DNA of 64,000 nt, taken from Gemmatimonadales bacterium (GTDB lineage Bacteria; Gemmatimonadota; Gemmatimonadetes; Longimicrobiales; Gaopeijiaceae). Made by a program: the position numbers and the translations under genes. The notes below the pieces were generated by a model. It had not been told where the DNA came from. It saw only the letters and a program-made list of their open reading frames with translations, and ran no database searches. Below are positions 43,561-53,359 of the stretch, piece by piece (position 1 is the first letter of the stretch; each line of letters starts with the position of its first letter). The stretch covers positions 1-64,000 of the forward strand of contig REEG01000152.1 of the NCBI GenBank assembly GCA_007695195.1. The letters run 5' to 3'.

Positions 43561-45168
43561 ATGTCTGAATTCACCCAGCCCCAGGAAACGGTCACCCTCA
43601 CCATCGACGGACGGGAGGTCACGGTTCCCCCGGGAACCACCATCCTCCAGGCCGCCGAGAGTACGGGAAACCGGATTCCCCACTACTGCTACCACCCGGG
43701 CCTGTCCGCTCCGGCCCAGTGCCGCCTCTGCCTCGTGGAGGTGGAGGGGGCACCCAAGCTGCAACCGTCCTGCGTCACCCAGGTTCGGGACGGTCAGGTG
43801 GTCCACACCGCCAGCGAGAAGGCCAAGGGGATGCGACAGGGGGTTCTGGAGTTCTATCTGGCCAACCACCCGCTGGACTGCCCCATCTGTGACCAGTCCG
43901 GCGAGTGCAAACTCCAGGACTACGTTCACGAAGAAGGGCGCAAGCACGGTCGGAGCCGGGAGCCCAAGCGGGTCTTCGGGCGCGACGACTTCGGCGGCGA
44001 CGTTCTCTTCTACGGCGACCGCTGCGTCATGTGTACACGCTGTGTGCGCTTCATGAACGAGGTGGCCCAGGATCCCCGTCTCACCGTGGTGGAGCGGGGC
44101 AACCGCTCCGTCATCGACACCTTCTTCGAAGACGGGGTGGATGGCTCTCCCTACGCCGGGAACATCGTGGACATCTGTCCGGTGGGCGCCCTGGTTTCCA
44201 AGGACTTCCTCCACAAGGCCCGCGCCTGGGATCTGGATCACACGCCCAGTATCTGCCCGAACTGCTCCCAGGGCTGCAACATCGATCTCCATGTCCGGGA
44301 CAACCGGGTCCAGCGTCTGAAGCCCCGGGCGAATCCGGAGGTGAACGGCCACTGGATGTGTGATTACGGTCGCCACCGGTTCGAATGGATGAATCGGGAC
44401 GACCGCCTCACCCGTCCGCTGGTTCGGGAGGCGGGGGAAGCGCGGCCGGCGGAGTGGGGCGCGGCGCTCTCGGAACTGCTGGAGCGCCTGGAAGAGGCAC
44501 GTCCCATCCGGGCTGTAGCCTCCCCCTTCGCCTCGACGGAAGAGTTGGCGGCGCTGCGCCGGGTGGTGGATGCCCTGGGCGGCGGGGAGATCCTCTTCCG
44601 TTCTCCCGAAGCCGACGAGGAGATTCCACTCCCTGGATTTCCGCAACTGGCCCGCCGGAGGGACCTTAGCCCCAACCGGCGCACGGCCGAGCTGCTCGGG
44701 ATGGAGCGGGTGGGTGATGCACAGGGTCGGGGGGGCCTGGAATCCCTCGCGGACTACACCGGAACCCTCATCGTTCTGGGTGATGCCCTGGCCGACATGG
44801 ACGCGGACTTCGGCCGCCAGGCAGCCCTCTACCTGTATCTGGGCAGCCATCCTTCGGCGGCGGCCGGCCAGGCCGATGTGGTCCTCCCCATTCCCACCTT
44901 CGCCGAACAGGAAGGCACCTTCATCAACGGCGAGGGCCGGGTGCAGCGCTTCTGGCCCGGACTGATCGGACCGGAGCAGGCTCGACCGGCCTGGATGCCC
45001 CTGGGTGTGGTGCTCTCCAGACTGGGGGTCGGCAACCTCCCGGGAAGCGCCGGCGAGGCCTTCCTGGCCGCTACCGAAGTCCTGCCCGAACTGCAGGGAC
45101 TCCGGCACGAAACCATCGGCACCCGGGGAGCCATTCTCAATGAACCCGTGCTTCTGGCCGGCTCCTGA
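43561..45168 (+). CDS. nuoG: NADH-quinone oxidoreductase subunit G, short form
   Basis: A 535-residue subunit. N1b ligands are Cys43, Cys54, Cys57 and Cys71; N5 uses His103, Cys107, Cys110 and Cys116; N4 ligands are in CVMCTRC and ICPVGAL. The extra N7 site is also intact: Cys232, Cys235, Cys239 and Cys267, matching Cx2Cx3Cx27C. The following molybdopterin-oxidoreductase-like region is cut to about 260 residues, where E. coli and Thermus forms are far longer. The retained C-terminal part has QADVVLPIPTFAEQEGTFIN. Confidence 0.94.
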   Translation: MSEFTQPQETVTLTIDGREVTVPPGTTILQAAESTGNRIPHYCYHPGLSAPAQCRLCLVEVEGAPKLQPSCVTQVRDGQVVHTASEKAKGMRQGVLEFYLANHPLDCPICDQSGECKLQDYVHEEGRKHGRSREPKRVFGRDDFGGDVLFYGDRCVMCTRCVRFMNEVAQDPRLTVVERGNRSVIDTFFEDGVDGSPYAGNIVDICPVGALVSKDFLHKARAWDLDHTPSICPNCSQGCNIDLHVRDNRVQRLKPRANPEVNGHWMCDYGRHRFEWMNRDDRLTRPLVREAGEARPAEWGAALSELLERLEEARPIRAVASPFASTEELAALRRVVDALGGGEILFRSPEADEEIPLPGFPQLARRRDLSPNRRTAELLGMERVGDAQGRGGLESLADYTGTLIVLGDALADMDADFGRQAALYLYLGSHPSAAAGQADVVLPIPTFAEQEGTFINGEGRVQRFWPGLIGPEQARPAWMPLGVVLSRLGVGNLPGSAGEAFLAATEVLPELQGLRHETIGTRGAILNEPVLLAGS

Positions 45169-45264
45169 TCCCGCGGACCGTACGCCCTCGGCATCGCGCC
45201 TCCCCCGCCTCACTGGGCGGCGAGTCTCGGTGCATTCCACGGACGCCCTCAAACGACGGCTCGG

Positions 45265-46572
45265 ATGAATGACCTCTCGCTGACGGCCTTCGTCATCACC
45301 TCATCCATCAAGGTGCTGACGGTCTTTTCCGTACTCCTGGCCTCGGTGGCGCTCATGACCCTGGTGGAGCGCCGCCTTGCGGGCTTCATCCAGGACCGCC
45401 TCGGACCGAACCGGGTGGGACCTTTTGGGATCCTGCAGCCGGCGGCGGATGGAATCAAGAACATCCTGAAGGAAGAGACGATGCCGGGAACGGCCAATCG
45501 CTTCTTCTTCGTTCTGGCACCGGCGCTGGCCATCGTCCCCGGCGTCATGACCTTTGCCGTGGTTCCCTTCGCCGCCCCGCTCCCCACACCGTGGGGGACG
45601 GTGGGAATGGTGATCGCCGATATCCCCATCGGCATCCTGTACATCCTGGCACTCTCGTCGCTGGGGGTTTACGGCCTTTTCCTGGCAGGGTGGGCATCCA
45701 ACAACAAGTACGCCTTCCTGGGTGGGCTCCGCTCGGCCTCCCAGATGGTGAGTTACGAGGTGGCACTGGGGCTCTCCATCATCCCGGTGCTCATGCTGGC
45801 GGGAAACGTCACCCTCACGGAGATCATCTGGCAGCAGCAGCAGTTGGGCTTCTGGTACATCCTGCCCCTGTCGCTGGCCTTCATCCTCTTCGTGATCTCG
45901 GCCTTCGCCGAGACGAACCGGCTCCCCTTCGACCTCCCCGAGGCCGAATCGGAACTGGTCACCGGATACCACACCGAGTATTCCGGCATGAAGTTCTCCA
46001 TGTTCTTCATCGCCGAGTACTCCCACATCCTCACCGCGTCGGCCCTCATGGCCACGCTCTTCCTGGGAGGGTGGAGCATTCCATTCTGGTCCGGTGACCA
46101 CCTCTTCTGGCACGACGGGATGCTCATCTCCGGATTCACTGCGGCGGGAGAGCCCATGGCGGCCCAGGGAGCCTGGTGGACCACACTCCTCACCTTCCTC
46201 TCCTTCGCCGTGAAGACGGCATTCTTCATCGGGGTCTTCATGTGGGTTCGGTGGACGCTCCCCCGATTCCGCTATGATCAGGTGATGCACCTGGGGTGGA
46301 AGGTGATGCTCCCGGTGGCCCTGGCCTACGTCATGCTCGTGGCGGCGACGATCCTGGTCCTGGATCAGGTGGGGGTGGAAGGGTTCCTCTTCGGAGCCAT
46401 CCTCACCGCGGTGAGCGCCGCCTGCACCGGCGTCTTCGTCTTCGTGGTGGACAGCGACCGACTCATCTCCGGTTCATCGGTATCGGGAACGGACCGGGCG
46501 GTCCGGTCTCCGGTTCGGCAGGTCCGCCGTCCGGCGCTGGAGCCCCGAGCCGGCTCGGGAGTGAACCCATGA
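45265..46572 (+). CDS. nuoH: NADH-quinone oxidoreductase subunit H
   Basis: A 435-residue membrane subunit with eight or nine helices linking the quinone site to the proton pumps. Signature stretches are ERRLAGFIQDRLGPNRVGP, QPAADGIKNILKEE and AETNRLPFDLPEAESELV. About 40 residues after the last helix are basic and Ser/Pro-rich, an extension of unknown role. It is separated from nuoG by 96 bases with no clear promoter. Confidence 0.96.
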   Translation: MNDLSLTAFVITSSIKVLTVFSVLLASVALMTLVERRLAGFIQDRLGPNRVGPFGILQPAADGIKNILKEETMPGTANRFFFVLAPALAIVPGVMTFAVVPFAAPLPTPWGTVGMVIADIPIGILYILALSSLGVYGLFLAGWASNNKYAFLGGLRSASQMVSYEVALGLSIIPVLMLAGNVTLTEIIWQQQQLGFWYILPLSLAFILFVISAFAETNRLPFDLPEAESELVTGYHTEYSGMKFSMFFIAEYSHILTASALMATLFLGGWSIPFWSGDHLFWHDGMLISGFTAAGEPMAAQGAWWTTLLTFLSFAVKTAFFIGVFMWVRWTLPRFRYDQVMHLGWKVMLPVALAYVMLVAATILVLDQVGVEGFLFGAILTAVSAACTGVFVFVVDSDRLISGSSVSGTDRAVRSPVRQVRRPALEPRAGSGVNP

Positions 46573-46624
46573 CTGCACGATCCCAAGAGAATTTCCCACG
46601 CACGACGCAGGGAGGCTAAGAGCT

Positions 46625-47125
46625 ATGGCAGCAACGGTTAAGGTCATGCGACGCCCCGACCCCGGGGAGACGTCCTACATCCGGGCCACCCTCAAGGGGA
46701 TGGCGCTCACCTTCAAGCACATGGTGAACCCGGACAAGGTGACGCTGCAGTACCCCGAAGAGCAGCCCGATCTCTCGCCCCGATGGCGCGGAACCCACCG
46801 CATGGAGGTCCACGCCGACGGGCGGCCCAAGTGCGTGGCCTGCGGACTCTGCCCCACCATCTGTCCAGCCAACTGCATCCGCCTCGTGGGAGGAGAAGAC
46901 GATCAGGGAAACCGCTACCCCATCGTCTACGAGATCGACGAGTTCCGCTGCATCTTCTGCGGAATGTGTCAGGAGGTATGCCCGGTGGAGGCCATCCACG
47001 TGGGGGTACACTTCGAGAACGCCGAATACACCCGCGACCGGTTCGTCTACGACCTGGACCGCCTCATGGAACAGGATCATCCCACGACCCTGCTCTGGGA
47101 TCCCTCCGACCCCCGCTCCGAATAA
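46625..47125 (+). CDS. nuoI: NADH-quinone oxidoreductase subunit I
   Basis: A 166-residue ferredoxin-like subunit with two [4Fe-4S] clusters (N6a, N6b). The ligand motifs are CVACGLCPTICP and CIFCGMCQEVCP. It passes electrons from NuoG to the N2 cluster in NuoB. GGAGG lies upstream of the start. Confidence 0.96.
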   Translation: MAATVKVMRRPDPGETSYIRATLKGMALTFKHMVNPDKVTLQYPEEQPDLSPRWRGTHRMEVHADGRPKCVACGLCPTICPANCIRLVGGEDDQGNRYPIVYEIDEFRCIFCGMCQEVCPVEAIHVGVHFENAEYTRDRFVYDLDRLMEQDHPTTLLWDPSDPRSE

Positions 47126-47131
47126 AGGCCC

Positions 47132-47656
47132 ATGGCCGACATCCTCTTCTTCATCTTCGCCGCCATGGCCATTGGTGGCGGCTTCGGGGTGGTGCTCCAG
47201 AAGAACCCGGTGGGCAGCCTCCTCTTCATGGTGGGGACCCTGGCCTCGGTGGCCGGGATCTACGTGCTCCTGGATGCCCACTTCCTGGCTGCCATCCAGG
47301 TCATGGTGTACGCCGGCGCCATCATGGTGCTCTTCCTCTTCGTCATCATGCTCCTGAATCTGGGCCACGACTATCGGGATGACATCAAGTCGGGGCTGGG
47401 TCTCTTCGCGGCCTTCGCCGTAACCGGCGCCATCGCCGGCCTCCTGGCCCGACAGCTCCGCGGAGCCGGCGACAACCCCCTGCTGGCCCACTTCCCGGGC
47501 CCCGAGGGGATGGAGCAACTCCTGGCGGAGCAGGGAGCCATCGGAGCCATCGCCCGTCCCCTCTTCACCGATTACGTGGTGGCCTTCGAGTTGACCGGAA
47601 TCCTGCTCCTGGTGGCCCTGGTGGGCGCCGTGGCCATCGCCAAACGGAGGGTCTGA
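47132..47656 (+). CDS. nuoJ: NADH-quinone oxidoreductase subunit J
   Basis: A 174-residue membrane subunit with five helices. The conserved third helix [20 protein letters not shown] includes the pi-bulge region important for coupling. It starts six bases after nuoI and is followed four bases later by nuoK. Confidence 0.95.
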   Translation: MADILFFIFAAMAIGGGFGVVLQKNPVGSLLFMVGTLASVAGIYVLLDAHFLAAIQVMVYAGAIMVLFLFVIMLLNLGHDYRDDIKSGLGLFAAFAVTGAIAGLLARQLRGAGDNPLLAHFPGPEGMEQLLAEQGAIGAIARPLFTDYVVAFELTGILLLVALVGAVAIAKRRV

Positions 47657-47660
47657 CGCC

Positions 47661-47954
47661 ATGCTCGTCGAAGCCCTTGTCCTGAGCGCCATCCTCTTCG
47701 TCATCGGGACGCTGGGCGTCCTGGTCCGACGAAACGCCATCATCATGTTCCTCTGCATCGAGTTGCAGTTGAACGCGGTGAACCTCTCCTTCGTTGCCTT
47801 CTCTCGCTATCTGGGAATCGAGGGGCAGATCTACGTCTTCTTCGTCATGACGGTGGCGGCGGCGGAAGCGGCGGTTGGGTTGGCCATCATCATCTCCATC
47901 TTCCGCCACTACGAGTCGGTGAACGTGGAAAACTTCAACCTGCTGAAGTGGTGA
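47661..47954 (+). CDS. nuoK: NADH-quinone oxidoreductase subunit K
   Basis: A 97-residue membrane subunit with three helices. The two buried glutamates of the proton path are visible in [11 protein letters not shown] and [11 protein letters not shown]. It is the bacterial homologue of ND4L. Confidence 0.96.
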   Translation: MLVEALVLSAILFVIGTLGVLVRRNAIIMFLCIELQLNAVNLSFVAFSRYLGIEGQIYVFFVMTVAAAEAAVGLAIIISIFRHYESVNVENFNLLKW

Positions 47955-47958
47955 GCGC

Positions 47959-50100
47959 ATGAGCGAATCCACCTTGTCGGCCGTGGCCGCAGACGTGGGA
48001 CAGGTGGCAGGCGGAGGATTCGACCCGGTGCTCCCGGGGCTGATCCTCCTGCTCCCCCTCCTGGGCTTCGCGGTGAATGGCGCGCTCGCTCTGGCCTCGG
48101 GATCCCGGTCCGCCACCGCTCTGCGGGAGGGAAGGGAGGAGGATCACGCCTCCAGCGCCAGACCCCTCACCCATACCCTTCCCACCTGGGTGGGTCCCGG
48201 CGTGATGCTGGCGGCCTTCCTCCTGACGGCGGTGAACTTCGTCGGGATGCTGGGGGTGGAGCTCGCCGAGCCGGTAATCCGGACCTACTGGACGTGGATG
48301 GCCACCGGCGCCCTTTCCGTGGAGGCGGCCATCCAGTTGGACCAGCTCTCCCTGATCATGATGATGGTGATCACCGGCGTGGGCTTCCTCATCCACGTCT
48401 TCAGCGTGGGCTACATGAAGGAGGACCCGGGCTACCCGCGGTACTTCGCCTACCTGAATCTCTTCGTCTTCTTCATGCTCACCCTGGTCATGGGGGCGAA
48501 CTTCCCCATGATGTTCGTGGGGTGGGAAGGGGTGGGGCTCTGCTCCTATCTCCTCATCGGCTTCTGGTTCCGGGACCGGGAGAAGGCCAACGCCGGGAAG
48601 AAGGCCTTCATCGTGAACCGGGTGGGCGACTTCGGTCTTCTGGTGGCCATGTTCATCCTCTTCGCCGTCTTCGGGACGCTGGACTACCAGGCCATCTTCG
48701 GCGCGGCGCCGGACACACTGGTCTACGGCGGCGCCACGGTCACGGCCGTCACCCTCTTCCTCCTCCTGGGGGCAGCGGGGAAGAGCGCCCAGGTTCCGCT
48801 CTATGTGTGGCTCCCGGACGCCATGGCCGGCCCTACCCCGGTCTCGGCCCTCATCCACGCCGCTACCATGGTGACCGCCGGGGTCTACCTGGTGGCGCGT
48901 TCGTCGGTACTCTTCGCCATGGCACCGGTGGGAGCCGCGGCGGTGGCCACGGTGGGGGCCATCACGGCGCTCTTCGCCGCCACCATCGCCCTCAAGCAGT
49001 ATGACATCAAGAAGGTGCTGGCCTACTCCACCGTCTCCCAGTTGGGCTTCATGTTCATGGGGGTGGGGGTGGGAGCCTACGCCGCCGGGGTCTTCCACCT
49101 CATGACCCACGCCTTCTTCAAGGCTCTGCTCTTCCTGGGGGCCGGCGCCGTGATCCACTCCATGCATCACGCCCTCCACGCCACCCACAAGGATTGGGAT
49201 GCCCAGGACATGCGGAACATGGGGGGGCTCCGGCGCTTCATGCCGGCGACCTGGATCACCATGTGGGTGGCCACCCTGGCCATCGCCGGGATCTGGCCCT
49301 TCGCCGGCTTCTTCTCCAAGGATGAGATCATCTGGTACGTGGGGACGTCGGCGCCGGCGTCCGTCCTCTACACGGTGCTCTGGGGGATGGCCATCGCCAC
49401 GGCCCTCCTCACAGCCTTCTACATGACGCGGATGATGGTCATGACCTTCCACGGGCCCAACCGCACCGGAGGCGCCGAGGCGAAACACCTCCACGAGGCC
49501 CCCCTCAACATGACGATCCCACTGGGAATCCTGGCGGTCCTCTCGGTCTTCGGCGGGTGGATCAATGTGCCTGGATCTGTGAGGGACTCCTTCTTCGGCG
49601 GATTCGGGCTCCTCCCCATGTCGGACTGGCTGGATCGGTGGCTCGAGCCCCTCACCGCCACCGCCTACCAGATCCGGGTGGACCAGCTCGGGGCCTACGC
49701 CTCCACCTCGCCGGTGGGGGGTGGCCATGTCCTTTGGGGCGCCATCGCCACGGGGTTGGCGTTGGCCGTGGTCATCATCGGCGCCCGGGTGGTGGGAAGT
49801 CGGGAGATCCGCCCTGCGGTGGACTCCCCCGAGCCCACCGGATTCGGCAAGATTCTCCACGACAAGTGGTACGTGGACGAGCTCTACGATCGGATCCTCG
49901 TGCGGCCCATCCAGAGCCTCTCCCGGGCCTGCTGGCGCTGGATCGACCAGGTGATCATCGACGGGACGGTCAATGCCGTGGGCTCCATGGCCCGGGGCTT
50001 CGGCTGGTTCGGTTCACTGGTGCAGACGGGCCAGTTGAACACCTACGCCTTCATCCTGACCCTGGGTGCCCTGGTGGTGCTCGGCGTCCTGATCCTCTGA
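47959..50100 (+). CDS. nuoL: NADH-quinone oxidoreductase subunit L
   Basis: A 713-residue antiporter-like subunit, the terminal proton pump. The key Glu is in FVGWEGVGLCSYLLIGFW, the Lys in KSAQVPLYVWLPDAMAGPTP, and a His in the broken helix region HAATMVTAGVYL. The long C-terminal part would form the lateral amphipathic helix and its anchor. It includes a residue block (about 45-75) with a charged insert between the first two helices. Confidence 0.96.
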   Translation: MSESTLSAVAADVGQVAGGGFDPVLPGLILLLPLLGFAVNGALALASGSRSATALREGREEDHASSARPLTHTLPTWVGPGVMLAAFLLTAVNFVGMLGVELAEPVIRTYWTWMATGALSVEAAIQLDQLSLIMMMVITGVGFLIHVFSVGYMKEDPGYPRYFAYLNLFVFFMLTLVMGANFPMMFVGWEGVGLCSYLLIGFWFRDREKANAGKKAFIVNRVGDFGLLVAMFILFAVFGTLDYQAIFGAAPDTLVYGGATVTAVTLFLLLGAAGKSAQVPLYVWLPDAMAGPTPVSALIHAATMVTAGVYLVARSSVLFAMAPVGAAAVATVGAITALFAATIALKQYDIKKVLAYSTVSQLGFMFMGVGVGAYAAGVFHLMTHAFFKALLFLGAGAVIHSMHHALHATHKDWDAQDMRNMGGLRRFMPATWITMWVATLAIAGIWPFAGFFSKDEIIWYVGTSAPASVLYTVLWGMAIATALLTAFYMTRMMVMTFHGPNRTGGAEAKHLHEAPLNMTIPLGILAVLSVFGGWINVPGSVRDSFFGGFGLLPMSDWLDRWLEPLTATAYQIRVDQLGAYASTSPVGGGHVLWGAIATGLALAVVIIGARVVGSREIRPAVDSPEPTGFGKILHDKWYVDELYDRILVRPIQSLSRACWRWIDQVIIDGTVNAVGSMARGFGWFGSLVQTGQLNTYAFILTLGALVVLGVLIL

Positions 50101-50110
50101 GGCGGCGCAC

Positions 50111-51796
50111 ATGAGCGGACTCCTCCAAGCCTCCGCGTACGAGAGCTGGATCCTCCACGCCCTCATCTGGCTCCCTCTCCTGGGGATCCTGGGGGTCCTG
50201 GCATCGTCCGAGGAGAGGGCCAAGCATTTCGCCTTCGCCTGGACCTCCGGGCTCTTCGTCCTGAGCCTGGGCCTCCTGTGGGCCTTTGATCCGGCCGGCC
50301 CCCTCTTCCAGTTCACCAGTGACGCGCCCTGGATCGAACTGTGGGGGGTGGGCTACTCCCTGGGCATCGACGGGATCAGCCTCTTCATGATCCTGCTCAC
50401 CACTTTCATCATGCCGGTGGCGATCCTGGGGGCGTATCGGTACATCGGGGAGAAGCGTCGGGCCTTCTACGCCCTCATGCTCCTCCTGCAGACCGGGATC
50501 GTAGGGGTCTTCGCCTCCATGGACCTCTTTCTCTTCTACATCTTCTTCGAACTCACCCTGGTCCCCATGTACTTCATCGTGGGGGTGTGGGGAGGAGAGC
50601 GGCGGGTCTACGCGGCGGTGAAGTTCTTCCTCTACACCGCTCTCGGGTCACTCCTCATGTTGGTGGGGATCCTCTACCTGTACATCCAGGCCCAGGCCGG
50701 AGGAGCGCCCCCCTCGTTCCATTATCTGGAACTCCTGGGCACACCGCTGACTCTGGGTGAACAACTCTGGCTCTTTGCTGCTTTCGCCCTGGCCTTCGCC
50801 ATCAAGGTGCCACTCTTCCCGTTCCACACCTGGCTACCGGACGCCCACGTGGAAGCACCTACCCCGGGCTCGGTGGTGCTGGCGGCGGTACTCCTCAAGC
50901 TCGGGGCATACGGTTTCATCCGCTTCGTGCTCCCCTTCTTTCCGGACGCCGCGACTCACCCGACGGTGGTCATGGTCATGCTGGTGCTGGGGGTGGTGGG
51001 CATCATCTATGCCGCCTGGGTGGCGGCGGTGCAGCCCGACGCCAAGAAGCTGGTGGCCTACACCTCGGTGGCCCACATGGGGTTCGTGGTGCTGGGCATC
51101 TTCGCCCTCACCCTCAACGGACTCCAGGGCGGCCTCCTCGTCATGATCTCCCACGGAATCTCCACCGGTGCGCTCTTCCTGCTCCTGGGCATGCTCTACG
51201 AGCGTCGCCACACCCGGCTGATTGAGGACTTCGGGGGGCTCGCCCGGGTCGCGCCCCTCCTGGCCACCGCCTTCGTCATCACGGCGCTGGCGACCATCGG
51301 CGTCCCGGGAACCAGCGGATTCGTGGGTGAGTTCCTGGCCCTCCTGGGGACGTGGGAGCGCCACCCCATCATTGCCCTGGTGGGTACCACGGGAGTGATC
51401 TTCGCCGCCTACTACATGCTCCCCATGGTCCAGAAGATCCTCTTCAATGAGCTGGACCGTGAAGAGAATCGGACCATGCCTGATCTCAGCGGTCGGGAGA
51501 TCGCCGTCCTGGCTCCGCTGGTGGCGCTCATGGTGCTCCTCGGCGTCTTCCCCACGCCGGTGCTGGACCGGATGGAGCCCGGCGCCCGGGCCGTGGTGGA
51601 GTACGTGGAGGAAACCACCAGGGATGGCTCGCTTCTGGAGGCGGCTCGCCTCGACAGGGTAGATACACAGAGCCGGTTCGTACACGATTCGGGCCGGCAT
51701 GAGCTGTTGATCTCGCCGGATCCGACCTGGAGCTTGTCGGACCGGAGCGGTGCGTTCCGCATTCCCGACGACCACATCCTCAGGGATGAGGGCTGA
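50111..51796 (+). CDS. nuoM: NADH-quinone oxidoreductase subunit M
   Basis: A 561-residue antiporter-like pump subunit. The conserved Glu is in FFELTLVPMYF, the Lys in AIKVPLFPFHTWLPDAHVEA and the second Lys region in LLKLGAYGF. About 60 C-terminal residues after the last helix are polar. It begins 10 bases after nuoL and ends six bases before nuoN. Confidence 0.96.
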   Translation: MSGLLQASAYESWILHALIWLPLLGILGVLASSEERAKHFAFAWTSGLFVLSLGLLWAFDPAGPLFQFTSDAPWIELWGVGYSLGIDGISLFMILLTTFIMPVAILGAYRYIGEKRRAFYALMLLLQTGIVGVFASMDLFLFYIFFELTLVPMYFIVGVWGGERRVYAAVKFFLYTALGSLLMLVGILYLYIQAQAGGAPPSFHYLELLGTPLTLGEQLWLFAAFALAFAIKVPLFPFHTWLPDAHVEAPTPGSVVLAAVLLKLGAYGFIRFVLPFFPDAATHPTVVMVMLVLGVVGIIYAAWVAAVQPDAKKLVAYTSVAHMGFVVLGIFALTLNGLQGGLLVMISHGISTGALFLLLGMLYERRHTRLIEDFGGLARVAPLLATAFVITALATIGVPGTSGFVGEFLALLGTWERHPIIALVGTTGVIFAAYYMLPMVQKILFNELDREENRTMPDLSGREIAVLAPLVALMVLLGVFPTPVLDRMEPGARAVVEYVEETTRDGSLLEAARLDRVDTQSRFVHDSGRHELLISPDPTWSLSDRSGAFRIPDDHILRDEG

Positions 51797-51802
51797 GCCG
51801 TC

Positions 51803-53308
51803 ATGACACTCGATTTCGCTTCCAACGCCGACTACCTCTGGGTTCTCCTACCCGAGATCGTCCTCTCCGTATGGGCCATGGTGGTCCTCCTGGCAGGGGT
51901 AAGGCGGCCCGATGACCCCCCTGTGAACCCGGAGGTACTGGGTTGGCTTTCCCTGGTGGGCATTGCCCTGGCCGCCGGTGTGAATGGCTGGCTCTACGGG
52001 GTCACCTCCACCAATCCGGCGGCCATGATCACGGTGGATGGGTTCCGGCTCTTCTCCAACTGGATCTTCCTGTTGGGCGCAGCGCTGACCATCCTAATCG
52101 CGCCGGCTTACGTGGCCCGTCAGCGCCTGCAGGCCGGGGAATTCTACACCCTGATCCTCCTGGCGACGGTGGGGATGATGTTCATGGGGGGGACCCGTAA
52201 CCTGATCCTCCTCTTCCTGGCCCTGGAGACCATGTCCATCGCGGCGTACGTGCTCACCGCGTACAACCGCCGGGACCGTCGCTCGGCGGAAGGGGGCCTC
52301 AAGTACTTCCTTCTGGGCTCCTTCTCCTCCGGCTTCCTTCTCTACGGCATCGCCCTGGTGTGGGGAGCCACCGGGAGCGTTCACCTCCCGGAAATCGGGG
52401 CGACGGTTGAAGCGGGTGCAGGTTTCACGGGTCTGCTCCTGGCGGGGATGGCGCTCCTGGCCATCGGGTTTGCCTTCAAGGTGGCCGCCGTCCCCTTCCA
52501 TATGTGGACGCCTGACGTATACGAGGGGGCCCCGTCCCCCGCCACGGCCTTCATGGCGGCGGCGGTGAAGGCGGCCTCGTTCGTGGCCTTCGTCCGGGTC
52601 TTCATGGAAGCCTTCCCGGCTCTCTACGAATCCTGGTATCCCATCATGTGGTGGCTGGCGGCCTTCACCATGGTTATCGCCAATGTGGTGGCCCTGAGCC
52701 AGTCCAACGTGAAGCGGATGCTGGCCTACTCCTCGGTGGCTCACGGTGGGTATCTCCTGGTGGCGCTCGCCGCCGCCAACCAGATGGCCATGGCCGGGCT
52801 CCTCTTCTATCTCCTGGTGTACACGGTGATGACGGTAGGAGCGTTCGGGGTTCTCATGGTGGTGGCCCACCACGGAGAGGATCGACTGCAGGTGGAGGAC
52901 TACGCGGGATTCGGCGCCATGCGTCCGTTGCTGGCCGTACTCTTCACCATCTTCCTGCTCTCTCTGGCGGGCTTTCCGGGGACGGCAGGGTTCATGGCCA
53001 AGATCTACCTCCTGCAGGGGGCCGTGGACAGTCAACTCTGGACGCTGTCCATCCTCCTGGTCCTCACCACGGTGGTCTCCTACTACTATTATCTGCGGGT
53101 GGCCTGGTTCATGTGGATGCGCCCGGCTCCGGAGGGTCAGGTGGCCGCCTCCTTCTGGGCCCCGCTCCCCCTGAAGGTGGCTCTGGTGGCCGGAGCCGGG
53201 ATCATCCTCTACCTGGGGATCTTCCCCGGTGGGCTCCTGGACGAGGCCATGGCCAGCGCCGAGGGGCTGGGCCTGGCTCGGGACGTATTCCTGGGCCTAC
53301 GACCCTGA
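51803..53308 (+). CDS. nuoN: NADH-quinone oxidoreductase subunit N
   Basis: A 501-residue antiporter-like pump subunit, the last of the operon. The conserved Glu is in ALETMSIAAYVL and the Lys in AFKVAAVPFHMWTPDVYEG, followed by SPATAFMAAAVKAASF. With NuoA to NuoM this completes the usual 14 subunits in canonical order. No terminator is visible in the 51 bases before the next gene, so read-through is possible. Confidence 0.96.
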   Translation: MTLDFASNADYLWVLLPEIVLSVWAMVVLLAGVRRPDDPPVNPEVLGWLSLVGIALAAGVNGWLYGVTSTNPAAMITVDGFRLFSNWIFLLGAALTILIAPAYVARQRLQAGEFYTLILLATVGMMFMGGTRNLILLFLALETMSIAAYVLTAYNRRDRRSAEGGLKYFLLGSFSSGFLLYGIALVWGATGSVHLPEIGATVEAGAGFTGLLLAGMALLAIGFAFKVAAVPFHMWTPDVYEGAPSPATAFMAAAVKAASFVAFVRVFMEAFPALYESWYPIMWWLAAFTMVIANVVALSQSNVKRMLAYSSVAHGGYLLVALAAANQMAMAGLLFYLLVYTVMTVGAFGVLMVVAHHGEDRLQVEDYAGFGAMRPLLAVLFTIFLLSLAGFPGTAGFMAKIYLLQGAVDSQLWTLSILLVLTTVVSYYYYLRVAWFMWMRPAPEGQVAASFWAPLPLKVALVAGAGIILYLGIFPGGLLDEAMASAEGLGLARDVFLGLRP

Positions 53309-53359
53309 CCCTGCCGCCCTTCCCAACCATCGGATTTCCTCCTGACCAGCATTGACACC

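Noticed and set aside
43456-45252. Minus-strand frame of 598 codons opposite nuoG
   Set aside because: Shadow of nuoG, whose iron-sulfur ligands are all in the plus frame.
47935-49860. Minus-strand frame of 641 codons opposite nuoL
   Set aside because: Gly/His/Glu-rich antisense shadow of a conserved membrane subunit; no start signal or domain.
53352-53357. TTGACA just before the phosphohexomutase start
   Set aside because: It overlaps the start codon region of that gene at 53360 and could not drive it; no -10 in range fits inside the coding sequence with any purpose.
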